6,726 bases of DNA from an uncultured bacterium (GTDB taxonomy: Bacteria; Gemmatimonadota; Gemmatimonadetes; Longimicrobiales; RSA9): the NCBI GenBank assembly GCA_937995995.1, contig CALKIP010000121.1, positions 1-6,726 on the forward strand, read 5' to 3'. Below the pieces are notes generated by a model. It was not told the DNA's origin and searched no databases. It saw nothing but the letters and a program-made list of their open reading frames with translations. Shown one piece after another: positions 1 to 4,988 of the stretch (position 1 is the first letter of the stretch; every line of letters begins with the position of its first letter). The translations under genes were made by a program, and so were the position numbers.

Positions 1-1
1 C

Positions 2-1015
2 TACAACCCGAGCGTCGGCAGCTACGACCGCTGGGCGATCACCTACGGCTACACGGACGACGACGCACGGGCCGCAGCGATCGCGCGCGACGCCGCGAAG
101 CCGGGCCACGCCTACGGCACCGACGAGGACGCACGTGGGCCGGGCGCGCTCGACCCGACGGTCAACGTCTACGACCTGGGCGCGGACCCGCTCGTCTGGG
201 GCCGCAACCGCGCAGAGACGATCGCCCGGCTCTGGCCGTCGCTCGCCGACAACGTCCTCGAGGACAACGCGCGCTATGCCCAGTTGACCGATGCGTACCG
301 CACGCTGCTCGGCGAGTACGGCCGTGCCCTGGCCGCGGCGGTCAAGTACATCGGCGGGCAGTACCAGTACCGTGACCACGTCGGCGACCCGGAGGGCCGT
401 CCGCCCTTCGTGAACGTGCCGAAGGCACGGCAGCAGGAGGCGCTCGCGCTGCTGCGCACGCACGCCTTCGACGAGAAGGCGTTCGAGCTGCCCCGCGAGG
501 TCGTCGCCCGCTTCGGCGCGAACCGCTGGAGCCACTGGGGCGAGAGCAACACCTGGGGCGGAAGGATCGACTTCCCGCTCCTCGAGCAGGTGCTGAGTCT
601 GCAGACCGCGCTCCTCGAGCAGCTCACGAACCCGTTCCTCTTCGCGCGCATCCGCGATGCGGAGCTCAAGTTCGGCGCCTCGGAGGTGCTCACGGTGCCG
701 GAGCTCATGGAGGGGCTGACGGAGTCGGTCTGGGGCGAGGTCTGGTCGGGCCGCGCGCGCAACATCCCCACGCTGCGTCGTGATCTGCAGCGCGCCTACC
801 TGGACCGGATGACGGAGATCCTGGTCACGCCGCCGTCGCGCATGCCCGCGGACGCGAGGGCGGTCGCACGGATGCGGCTCGAGGATCTGGACCGCAGGAT
901 CGCGGCGCGCGCCGGCGCCCGCACCCTCGACGCCTACACCCGCGCGCACCTGCAGGAGAGCCGGGCACGCATCGCCAAGGCGCTCGAGGCAGGGCTGGAG
1001 GCGGAGAAGCGGTAG
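2..1015 (+). CDS. Zinc-dependent metalloprotease (DUF4953/DUF5117 type), C-terminal part, 5' end outside window
   Basis: The frame is open from the first complete codon (base 2) to TAG at 1013-1015, giving 337 residues of C-terminus with no start in the window. The stretch YDRWAITYGY near the beginning, followed by a TDEDARGPGALDPTVNVYDLGADPL-like segment and a long helical tail, resembles the conserved C-terminal domain (DUF4953) of large secreted zinc metalloproteases that also carry DUF5118 and DUF5117. In that family the HExxH zinc site lies upstream of this region, so the catalytic residues are off the window and cannot be confirmed. Family members are exported proteins of roughly 800-900 residues, so well over half the gene is missing. 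Codon third positions are strongly G/C, unlike the cassette genes downstream, and the gene ends in a strong terminator (1136-1173). It therefore looks like resident chromosome flanking the integron. Family assignment is from memory of the motif pattern. Confidence 0.85.
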   Translation, partial: YNPSVGSYDRWAITYGYTDDDARAAAIARDAAKPGHAYGTDEDARGPGALDPTVNVYDLGADPLVWGRNRAETIARLWPSLADNVLEDNARYAQLTDAYRTLLGEYGRALAAAVKYIGGQYQYRDHVGDPEGRPPFVNVPKARQQEALALLRTHAFDEKAFELPREVVARFGANRWSHWGESNTWGGRIDFPLLEQVLSLQTALLEQLTNPFLFARIRDAELKFGASEVLTVPELMEGLTESVWGEVWSGRARNIPTLRRDLQRAYLDRMTEILVTPPSRMPADARAVARMRLEDLDRRIAARAGARTLDAYTRAHLQESRARIAKALEAGLEAEKR

Positions 1016-1135
1016 TGGACACGGCCGACCCGGCCGTGATGAGAGGCGTGCTCGTCGGTGACGCAGGTCTGGTCACCGACGAGACCCTCGCCCTCGAGGC
1101 GGAGATCCCAGGGAGTGAAGAGACCCTGACGCGAG

Positions 1136-1173
1136 ACCGGCCGGGACGAGAGGAGTTCGTCCCGGCCGGTTTT
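1136..1173 (+). terminator. Rho-independent terminator after the metalloprotease
   Basis: A perfect 14-bp inverted repeat (1136-1149 pairs with 1157-1170) encloses a 7-base loop (1150-1156) and is followed by a T run (1170-1173). It lies 120 bases after the metalloprotease stop and should end that transcript. The integrase-like sequence begins immediately after the T run, so this hairpin also marks the left edge of the integron remnant. Confidence 0.85.
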
Positions 1174-1388
1174 CATTGGCGGCGCGCCGGTATCGCAAAG
1201 CGGGCCTCCTGCCACTCGTTCCGCCACTCCTTCGCCACGCACCTCCTGGAGGATGGAAACGACATCCGCACCGTGCAGGAGCTGCTCGGCCACAGGAATG
1301 TGAAGACCATCATGATCTACACACACGTCCTCAATCGGGGTGGGCGCGGAGTGGGGGCCCGCTGGACGGGATCCAGCCCGATCGGTGA
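1174..1388 (+). pseudogene. intI: Integron integrase (IntI) remnant, C-terminal catalytic segment only, frameshifted
   Basis: From 1174 the translation reads HWRRAGIAKRASCHSFRHSF, continues ATHLLEDGNDIRTVQELLGH, then VKTIMIYTHVLNRGGRGV. This is the C-terminal catalytic part of an integron-type tyrosine recombinase, with the box II HxxR (HSFR), the LLGH histidine and the tyrosine nucleophile in IYTH. Full IntI proteins are about 320-340 residues. Only about 70 remain, and the N-terminal DNA-binding domain, the first catalytic arginine and the IntI-specific insertion are all absent. After GRGV the expected RSPLD-type tail is found only in the next frame (PLDGIQPDR, stop at 1386-1388), which indicates a one-base deletion near 1350. 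The unshifted frame runs on to 1425, and upstream it opens at a GTG at 1015 overlapping the metalloprotease stop. That upstream part is terminator sequence, not integrase. The remnant cannot be an active recombinase. XerC/D is a less likely alternative because of the IntI-like wording and the attC sites downstream. Confidence 0.88.
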
Positions 1389-1568
1389 ACCAGGAAGCTG
1401 GCGAGATCGCATGCGTCCCATTTAGATTGCACCATCCGCAGTATTCGAACCTCCCCCATTCCACTGACTCCCACGCACTGCCGCGGCTCGTTGGCAGATG
1501 TTTTCGGGCGCAGAACCCTGCAGCCCGGGCACGGATGGGGCATTGGTGTTTGCAGGCTAGAAGGCGTT
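1389..1568 (+). other. attI-like spacer and first recombination junction
   Basis: About 177 bases without a convincing gene separate the integrase remnant from the first cassette. The right edge carries a core site, GCGTTATG (1565-1571), with the predicted crossover between G1566 and T1567. The cassette-1 attC opens with CATAAC (2469-2474), the reverse complement of GTTATG, so 1567 is the first base of cassette 1. The left part is expected to be attI, which in known integrons is not a symmetric stem. However, CCTGCA (1517-1522) and TGCAGG (1551-1556) form an inverted repeat and GCAGGCT resembles an attC right arm, so it could instead be the worn attC of a lost cassette. No convincing -35/-10 pair for a cassette promoter could be picked out. 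Confidence 0.55.
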
Positions 1569-2432
1569 ATGCGGCCTTCGCGTTTCGATCATACCATTAT
1601 GACTTCTGCATTGACACCCCCATTCGAAGGTTGTCGCTTCAGCTACAAAGTAGAGGGATCCGGCCCGCCCGTCGTCTTTATTCAAGGCGTCGGCGTGCAT
1701 GGTTCCGGGTGGAGCCCACAAGTCTCTGAACTCGCCACCGAATTCGCGTGCCTCACTTTCGATAACCGTGGCATCGGCAATAGCCAACCCCAGAGTGTCG
1801 CGTTATCGGTCGAACAGATGGCCCGTGACGTGAGCTTTCTCCTCGACCATGTCGGGTGGGAATCCGCGCACGTGGTCGGGCATTCACTGGGAGGTCCGAT
1901 CGCGATTCAGTTGGCGCTGCAGAACAGGCTGCGGGTGCGAAGCCTCTCGTTGCTCTGCACGGTCGGCCGCGGCAGGGACGCTACGCGCCTCAGCGGCCGG
2001 ATGCTCATGCTCGGCATGCTGAGTCGCATTGGACCGCGTCGGTCGCGCCGTCGAGCCTTCCTTCGGATCGTGATGTCGCGAGGCGCACTTCGGCATGGTG
2101 ACGCGGACACCGTTGCGCGAGACCTCGGCCCTTTGTTTGGGCACGACCTGGCGGACCAACCGCCAATTACGATGAAGCAGCTTGCGGCCTTGCGCGCGTT
2201 CGACGCGACCGATCGACTCAGCACCTTGTCTGGTATTCCTACCCTCGTGGTAAGTGCAGAGGAGGATCCGATCGCGCCGCCGCATTTTGGCGCCGCGCTG
2301 GCAGACGCGATCCCGGGCGCGCGATACGAGCAGATCACGGACGCCTCGCATGGGGTGACAATCCAGCATGCCGCTACAGTCAATGCGCTGCTTCGCACTC
2401 ACTTTGCCGGCGTTGAAGGTAGAGCGGCATAG
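1569..2432 (+). CDS. Alpha/beta-fold hydrolase (cassette 1)
   Basis: This 287-residue protein has an alpha/beta hydrolase fold. The strand and turn FDNRGIGNS lies at about 64-72. The nucleophile elbow is GHSLGG with Ser106, the acid is probably Asp233 (SAEEDP), and the histidine is His261 (DASHG). The catalytic triad looks complete and the length is normal. A variable cap follows the nucleophile (about 132-200). The substrate cannot be deduced; related enzymes are esterases, C-C hydrolases or haloperoxidase-like proteins. No signal peptide is seen, so it is probably cytoplasmic. The frame is open upstream to a TTG at 1491, but that would cross the recombination junction. ATG 1569 lies just inside the cassette and has GAAGG (1560-1564) upstream on the attI side. 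ATG 1599 is a plausible alternative and loses nothing of the fold. The gene ends 36 bases before its attC. Confidence 0.88.
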   Translation: MRPSRFDHTIMTSALTPPFEGCRFSYKVEGSGPPVVFIQGVGVHGSGWSPQVSELATEFACLTFDNRGIGNSQPQSVALSVEQMARDVSFLLDHVGWESAHVVGHSLGGPIAIQLALQNRLRVRSLSLLCTVGRGRDATRLSGRMLMLGMLSRIGPRRSRRRAFLRIVMSRGALRHGDADTVARDLGPLFGHDLADQPPITMKQLAALRAFDATDRLSTLSGIPTLVVSAEEDPIAPPHFGAALADAIPGARYEQITDASHGVTIQHAATVNALLRTHFAGVEGRAA

Positions 2433-2467
2433 CAAGGCAGCGCGTAAGGTCCGTCTGCAGATGCGGC

Positions 2468-2588
2468 ACATAACGGAGCGGTGAAGCTGTCAGGCGTGCT
2501 GGGCTGCTGTGCAGAGCATAAGAACCATTCGTAGGGCTACTGGGCCTGAGCATGGATGGGCCCGCAGCTTACCTTCCGGGCGTTAGAA
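2468..2588 (+). repeat. attC: attC recombination site 1 (end of cassette 1)
   Basis: This is an imperfect inverted repeat of about 121 bp. The left core is ACATAAC (2468-2474) and the left arm GGTGAAGCTG (2480-2489). The right arm is CAGCTTACC (2565-2573) and the right core GTTAGAA (2582-2588), with crossover expected between G2582 and T2583. The right arm is the reverse complement of the left except for one missing base. That is the unpaired extrahelical base typical of attC sites, which direct integrase to the folded bottom strand. The middle contains smaller hairpins (CTGC 2504-2507 with GCAG 2511-2514; GGGCC 2542-2546 with GGCCC 2559-2563), as in long attC sites. Confidence 0.85.
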
Positions 2589-2703
2589 CTCACCGGACAA
2601 CGAGCGGCGATAAACTCGAGTGGAAGCAGCACGGCAATACGCATGGCGCTGAACTCGGTGCCGCTTCCGATTGCCGCTGCCAATACGCCAGCGAACCAAA
2701 TTG

Positions 2704-3123
2704 ATGAACCAGGCTGAGTCGTTCCAGGCGTTCTTTGAGCGCTATGCCTCGCTCTCGACCGGGGCGCACCCCGAGGAGCTTGCGGCACTATACGACGACA
2801 GTTTTCTCGCCGCAGGTCCGGAGGGTGGTGCTGCGTTCCGCAACGATGCTGCATTTCTCGATTGGCTCCGTCAGGTTCGCGACCTCAACGTCCAAGCCGG
2901 CATGACGTCTCTGGCACCGATAGAGTTTGAATCGGTCGCGATCAGTGCGCAGTACGTATTGGTAACTGTGCGCTGGGCTGCCACCTTCCAGAAGACCGGC
3001 GACACGCCAATACCTTTCCGCATTTCATACCTTCTCCGGGTGTTCGATGGGACCTATAAGGTGGCGGCTTACGTGTCCCATGATGACGAGGAGGCAATGA
3101 GGCGAACTCACGGCCTGTTGTGA
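2704..3123 (+). CDS. NTF2/SnoaL-like protein (cassette 2)
   Basis: This is a 139-residue protein. An N-terminal helical segment (ESFQAFFERYASL), a short loop ending in LAALYDDSFLAAGPEG and a C-terminal set of beta strands (YVLVTVRWAATFQ, FRISYLLRVFDGTYKVAAYVSHDD) fit the NTF2-like/SnoaL cone fold. That fold serves isomerases, dehydratases and ligand-binding proteins and is frequent in cassette metagenomes. No specific catalytic residues can be assigned, so the function is unknown. There is no signal peptide or membrane segment. ATG 2704 is preferred; the frame extends to a TTG at 2671 whose extra residues do not look like this fold. No good Shine-Dalgarno sequence precedes the ATG, and about 120 bases of leader separate it from the cassette edge at 2583 with no other gene seen. 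The stop is 93 bases before attC site 2. Confidence 0.78.
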   Translation: MNQAESFQAFFERYASLSTGAHPEELAALYDDSFLAAGPEGGAAFRNDAAFLDWLRQVRDLNVQAGMTSLAPIEFESVAISAQYVLVTVRWAATFQKTGDTPIPFRISYLLRVFDGTYKVAAYVSHDDEEAMRRTHGLL

Positions 3124-3216
3124 CGCTTCTGCGGCGTCGTGTATCACTTCGTCGCATCGAAGCGAGGCGTGTGGGATGCACCGACGATGGATCCGGCAAT
3201 TTTCGTCGTGAATGAG

Positions 3217-3319
3217 TTCTAACGTAGCCGGTGAAGCTGTTGGGCGAGCTGGGCAGCTGTGCAGAACTTGGACGAGGTTCGTAACGTGAGGCTACCGGGC
3301 CTGAGCATGGACAGGCCCG
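3217..3319 (+). repeat. attC: attC site 2, truncated on the right (end of cassette 2)
   Basis: The left core TTCTAAC (3217-3223) and left arm GGTGAAGCTG (3230-3239) are intact. Site 1 and this site share an extended block: GGCTAC(T/C) followed by the 15-mer GGGCCTGAGCATGGA (2542-2556 and 3297-3311). CGGGCCTG (3296-3303) and CAGGCCCG (3312-3319) make a perfect 8-bp hairpin. Similarity then stops abruptly at 3319. The expected right arm (CAGCTTACC) and GTT core are missing before the next gene, so the right end and the first bases of cassette 3 appear deleted. Confidence 0.78.
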
Positions 3320-3376
3320 TTTCGGCGCTCGCCCGCTGCCGAATCGCGCAACAACAATATTGTCGTAAGCAATCGC

Positions 3377-3835
3377 ATGCTTTCTACTCGCTCACGAGAC
3401 CCTGATGCAGCCCCGCGCTCGGTAGCGTCTGCAGCGGTACACACCTCGCCGGTGCGTGAAAAGCTGGCGCGCATAGGCGGAGCCCGTCTCTTGGCCACCT
3501 TGCGTAACCGGTCCGCCCGGGTCGGTAGCATGGTGGTCGGGTGTGTATTCGCGGCAGCGCTCCTGGAATGGGCCGGGTGGCGGATCGCCTGGCGCCATGG
3601 TGCCGGCCAGCCCGTCCTCGATGCCGCGTGGGGTGCGGCGTTCGTCGGGGGGATGGTCCGCACGCTAGCCGGGGCGCTCGGTGTCGGCGCGGGATGCATG
3701 GTAGCGACGCTGATCATCACAGCCGCGGTTCCCCGTTGGCGCGCGGTCGCCCGCCGGCGGGCGGGTACTGCTTTCGGCGTAGGAGTGGTGGCATTTCTCG
3801 CCTTTCTTGGAGCCCTGGTACTCTGGGCCCCGTGA
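3377..3835 (+). CDS. Small predicted membrane protein, family not recognised (cassette 3)
   Basis: This is a 152-residue protein. The first 50 residues are charged and Ser/Arg/Ala-rich. Hydrophobic segments follow at about 51-71 (SMVVGCVFAAALLEWAGWRI), 82-118 (long enough for one or two helices) and 130-150, separated by an Arg-rich loop (PRWRAVARRRAG), which would lie in the cytoplasm by the positive-inside rule. I do not recognise the family. ATG 3377 is the upstream choice. ATG 3530 (residue 52) would begin right at the first membrane helix and is a serious alternative. Neither has a strong Shine-Dalgarno sequence. The stop lies 9 bases before the next attC core, the tight packing expected of a cassette gene. 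A long frame on the opposite strand (3292-3840) reads as low-complexity Arg/Ala/Pro and is taken as a shadow. Confidence 0.6.
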   Translation: MLSTRSRDPDAAPRSVASAAVHTSPVREKLARIGGARLLATLRNRSARVGSMVVGCVFAAALLEWAGWRIAWRHGAGQPVLDAAWGAAFVGGMVRTLAGALGVGAGCMVATLIITAAVPRWRAVARRRAGTAFGVGVVAFLAFLGALVLWAP

Positions 3836-3844
3836 TACACTGCG

Positions 3845-3941
3845 GGCCAACGGTGCGCTGAAGCTGACGAAGCGCGCCCACTTTCGCGACGAACGCGAGG
3901 CGACCGTCCTGCACTTTGCAGCTTGCCTCTGGGCGTTGGAG
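3845..3941 (+). repeat. attC: attC recombination site 3 (end of cassette 3)
   Basis: This is an imperfect inverted repeat of about 97 bp. The left core is GGCCAAC (3845-3851) and the left arm GCTGAAGCTG (3857-3866). The right arm is CAGCTTGCC (3919-3927) and the right core GTTGGAG (3935-3941), with crossover expected between G3935 and T3936. The arms pair with one base unmatched on the left side and a G-T wobble, as in site 1. The centre differs from sites 1 and 2, which is usual for attC sites of different cassettes. Confidence 0.8.
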
Positions 3942-4084
3942 CGCTCTACTTCGAGTCCATTCAGATCGTCACCATCCCACGCACGTCCGATTGCATGGAC
4001 CCGAACTCCCGGGATGCCCTTCTTCGCCGACGCGAAGCCGGAACGCTGACGTTCGAAGCCGAGTTCATGTTTTGCACTGCCTGA
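3923..4084 (+). CDS. Possible tiny cassette-4 reading frame, hypothetical
   Basis: Cassette 4 runs from 3936 to about 4085 or slightly beyond, only some 150-190 bases. In the frame ending TGA 4082-4084 it reads GALYFESIQIVTIPRTSDC, then MDPNSRDALLRRREAGTLTF, then EAEFMFCTA. The composition looks protein-like, unlike the other two frames of this stretch. The stop falls inside the next attC core, as cassette genes often do. The only starts are a TTG at 3923 inside attC site 3 or an internal ATG at 3995, and no Shine-Dalgarno is evident. It may be the surviving 3' end of a cassette gene whose 5' part was lost. I do not recognise a family. Confidence 0.3.
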   Translation: MPLGVGALYFESIQIVTIPRTSDCMDPNSRDALLRRREAGTLTFEAEFMFCTA

Positions 4085-4122
4085 CGTGGGCGGTGAAGCT
4101 GCGTAGATCCTAAGAACCATCG
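4079..4122 (+). repeat. attC: attC remnant 4 (end of cassette 4), right half missing
   Basis: GCCTGAC (4079-4085) is a one-mismatch version of the left core. It is followed by the intact left arm GGTGAAGCTG (4092-4101) and the block TAAGAACCAT (4111-4120), which also occurs in the middle of site 1 (2519-2528). Between arm and block, site 1 has 29 bases and this site 9, so there has been an internal deletion. No right arm or GTT core follows before the HAD gene. Confidence 0.7.
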
Positions 4123-4140
4123 AGCAACTCGAGGCCACCC

Positions 4141-4173
4141 ATGAGTCACCGCCTGGCCATCGACCCGGAGTAA
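4141..4173 (+). other. Ten-codon upstream reading frame before the HAD gene
   Basis: ATG 4141 with a GAGG (4131-4134) six bases upstream opens a frame MSHRLAIDPE ending TAA at 4171-4173, directly abutting ATG 4174 of the HAD gene (TAAATG). It could be a leader that couples translation to the phosphatase, or the leftover end of a lost cassette gene. The sequence alone does not decide. Confidence 0.3.
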
Positions 4174-4839
4174 ATGGCAATGACAGCCCAGGCGCCCTAC
4201 CGTCTGGTGATCTTCGACTTCGACGGCACCCTCGCCGACAGCTTCGGCTGGTTTCTGGGCGCGCTCGACCAGTTGGCGGAGCGGCACCGGTTTCGTCGCC
4301 TGCCTCGCGAAGAGTTGGAGCGCCTGAGAGGACTGGACGCTCGCGGCGTGATCCGCGAGCTAGGTGTCTCCTGGTGGCGTCTGCCGGCTCTTGCCCGCGA
4401 CTTCCGCAAGCTGGCGGCGCGAGACCTCGCCGGCATGAGGATGTTCGAGGGAGTGGCGCCGATGCTGCACCGTCTCGCCCACGCAGGCCTCGCGCTCGGC
4501 ATCGTGAGCACGAACTCAGAGGCAAATGTGAGGGCCGTCCTTGGGCCGGCTGCAGAGCTGATCGATTACTTCGACTGCGGCGACGGCATGTTCCGAAAGC
4601 GCTTTGGGCTCCGTCGGCTGCTGCGCCGGAGTACGGTGGGGCGGTCGCAGGCTCTCTACATTGGCGATGAGATCCGGGACTACCAGGCGGCCCGCGCCGC
4701 CGGTATCGCCTTCGGAGCGGTCAGCTGGGGCTTCACTCGTCCTGACGCCTTGCGGGCCCTGCGACCAGCGCTCGTCTTCGACACAGTCGAGGAAATCGTC
4801 CCGCGGCTGTTGGGAACGGCCAGTAGACAGCGGCCGTGA
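4174..4839 (+). CDS. HAD-superfamily hydrolase, phosphoglycolate phosphatase-like
   Basis: This is a 221-residue haloacid-dehalogenase-fold phosphatase. Motif I is FDFDGTLADS with nucleophile Asp15 and acid/base Asp17. Motif II is GIVSTNS (Ser112 or Thr113). The motif III lysine is probably Lys142 (FRKRFG). Motif IV is YIGDEIRD (Asp165, Asp169), followed by the typical AARAAGIAFGAVSWGF. A helical cap lies between motifs I and II (about 25-90), as in Gph-type phosphatases. All catalytic positions seem intact and the length is normal. The reaction is presumably Mg-dependent hydrolysis of a small phosphate ester; the substrate is unknown. GGAG (4167-4170) is only 3 bases from ATG 4174 but 9 from ATG 4180, so translation may really begin at 4180 (MTAQAPYRL). 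It follows a truncated attC, so it may be a former cassette gene or may lie just beyond the array. Confidence 0.88.
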   Translation: MAMTAQAPYRLVIFDFDGTLADSFGWFLGALDQLAERHRFRRLPREELERLRGLDARGVIRELGVSWWRLPALARDFRKLAARDLAGMRMFEGVAPMLHRLAHAGLALGIVSTNSEANVRAVLGPAAELIDYFDCGDGMFRKRFGLRRLLRRSTVGRSQALYIGDEIRDYQAARAAGIAFGAVSWGFTRPDALRALRPALVFDTVEEIVPRLLGTASRQRP

Positions 4840-4988
4840 AACTCGGCCTGGGAAAGTCGCGGATTGGCGCCATAGTAGCGCCACCGGGACTCCGGATGCA
4901 CCGTTTCGGTCAATGCATCGAAGTCGCGGGCGTCAAAGGCCGCGAACATCGTACGCACCGTCGCCGTCGGATCCCTCGCCTCTCTCAT
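4836..4988 (-). pseudogene. NTF2/SnoaL-like gene fragment, 5' third only, opposite strand
   Basis: On the minus strand, GGAGG (4994-4998) sits 5 bases before ATG at 4988. The frame begins MREARDPTATVRTMFAAFDA, then RDFDALTETVHPESRWRYYG, then ANPRLSQAEF. This is a convincing N-terminal helix plus first strand of a SnoaL/NTF2-like protein, normally about 120-150 residues. Family-like sequence stops after about 50 residues, at the point where it meets the 3' end of the convergent HAD gene. The frame then continues to 4680 only as HAD antisense. It therefore looks like a good start with a deleted remainder. It is distinct from the NTF2-like cassette gene at 2704 and its strand is opposite to every other gene here. 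Confidence 0.62.

Larger units (their letters stand above)
1174..4122 (+). mobile_element. Degenerate chromosomal integron: intI remnant plus cassette array
   Basis: This span holds an integrase remnant, an attI-like spacer and about four gene cassettes with attC sites at 2468-2588, 3217-3319 (truncated), 3845-3941 and 4079-4122 (truncated). Each cassette carries one + strand reading frame ending 10-95 bases before its attC or, in the fourth, inside the attC core, which is the normal cassette plan. The integrase remnant lies on the same strand as the cassettes, with its 3' end toward the array. In class 1-3 integrons intI is divergent. The same-direction layout is known from Treponema and some other environmental lineages. 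By eye the array is less GC-rich than the flanks, and its genes are functionally unrelated. Decayed relics may extend to 5655, where an attC-like arm follows the VOC gene. The right edge is therefore uncertain. Confidence 0.82.

Noticed and set aside
1015..1425. A continuous 136-codon frame read as an intact tyrosine recombinase
   Set aside because: Its first 53 codons are intergenic and terminator sequence, and its tail is frameshifted. Only about 70 residues are integrase-like.
1611..1616. Perfect TTGACA -35 hexamer
   Set aside because: It lies inside the alpha/beta hydrolase reading frame and no -10-like hexamer occurs 16-18 bases downstream.
1884..2471. Long minus-strand frames opposite the alpha/beta hydrolase
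   Set aside because: They are antisense shadows of a gene with a complete catalytic triad, and their Arg/Ser-rich translations resemble no family.
3354..3363. ACAATATTGT palindrome as an operator for the membrane protein gene
   Set aside because: It is a single 10-bp palindrome with no second copy and no regulator linked to it. It may be chance at an AT-rich spot.
3292..3840. Long minus-strand frame opposite the membrane protein
   Set aside because: Its translation is low-complexity Arg/Ala/Pro/Thr with no recognisable domain and it runs into attC site 2. The + strand frame has coherent membrane helices and cassette spacing.
2468..4122. Repeats read as a CRISPR array
   Set aside because: There are only four copies, 600-1000 bp apart with genes between them, and their inverted-repeat structure fits attC.
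4822..4856. GCGGCCGTGAAACTCGGCC at the HAD end as another attC arm
   Set aside because: Alignment to the GGTGAAGCTG arm needs several gaps and no core site is nearby, so it was not counted.
4865..4883. TGGCGC/GCGCCA hairpin after the HAD stop as a terminator
   Set aside because: It has only a 6-bp stem, no T run on either strand, and lies inside the coding sequence of the NTF2-like fragment.
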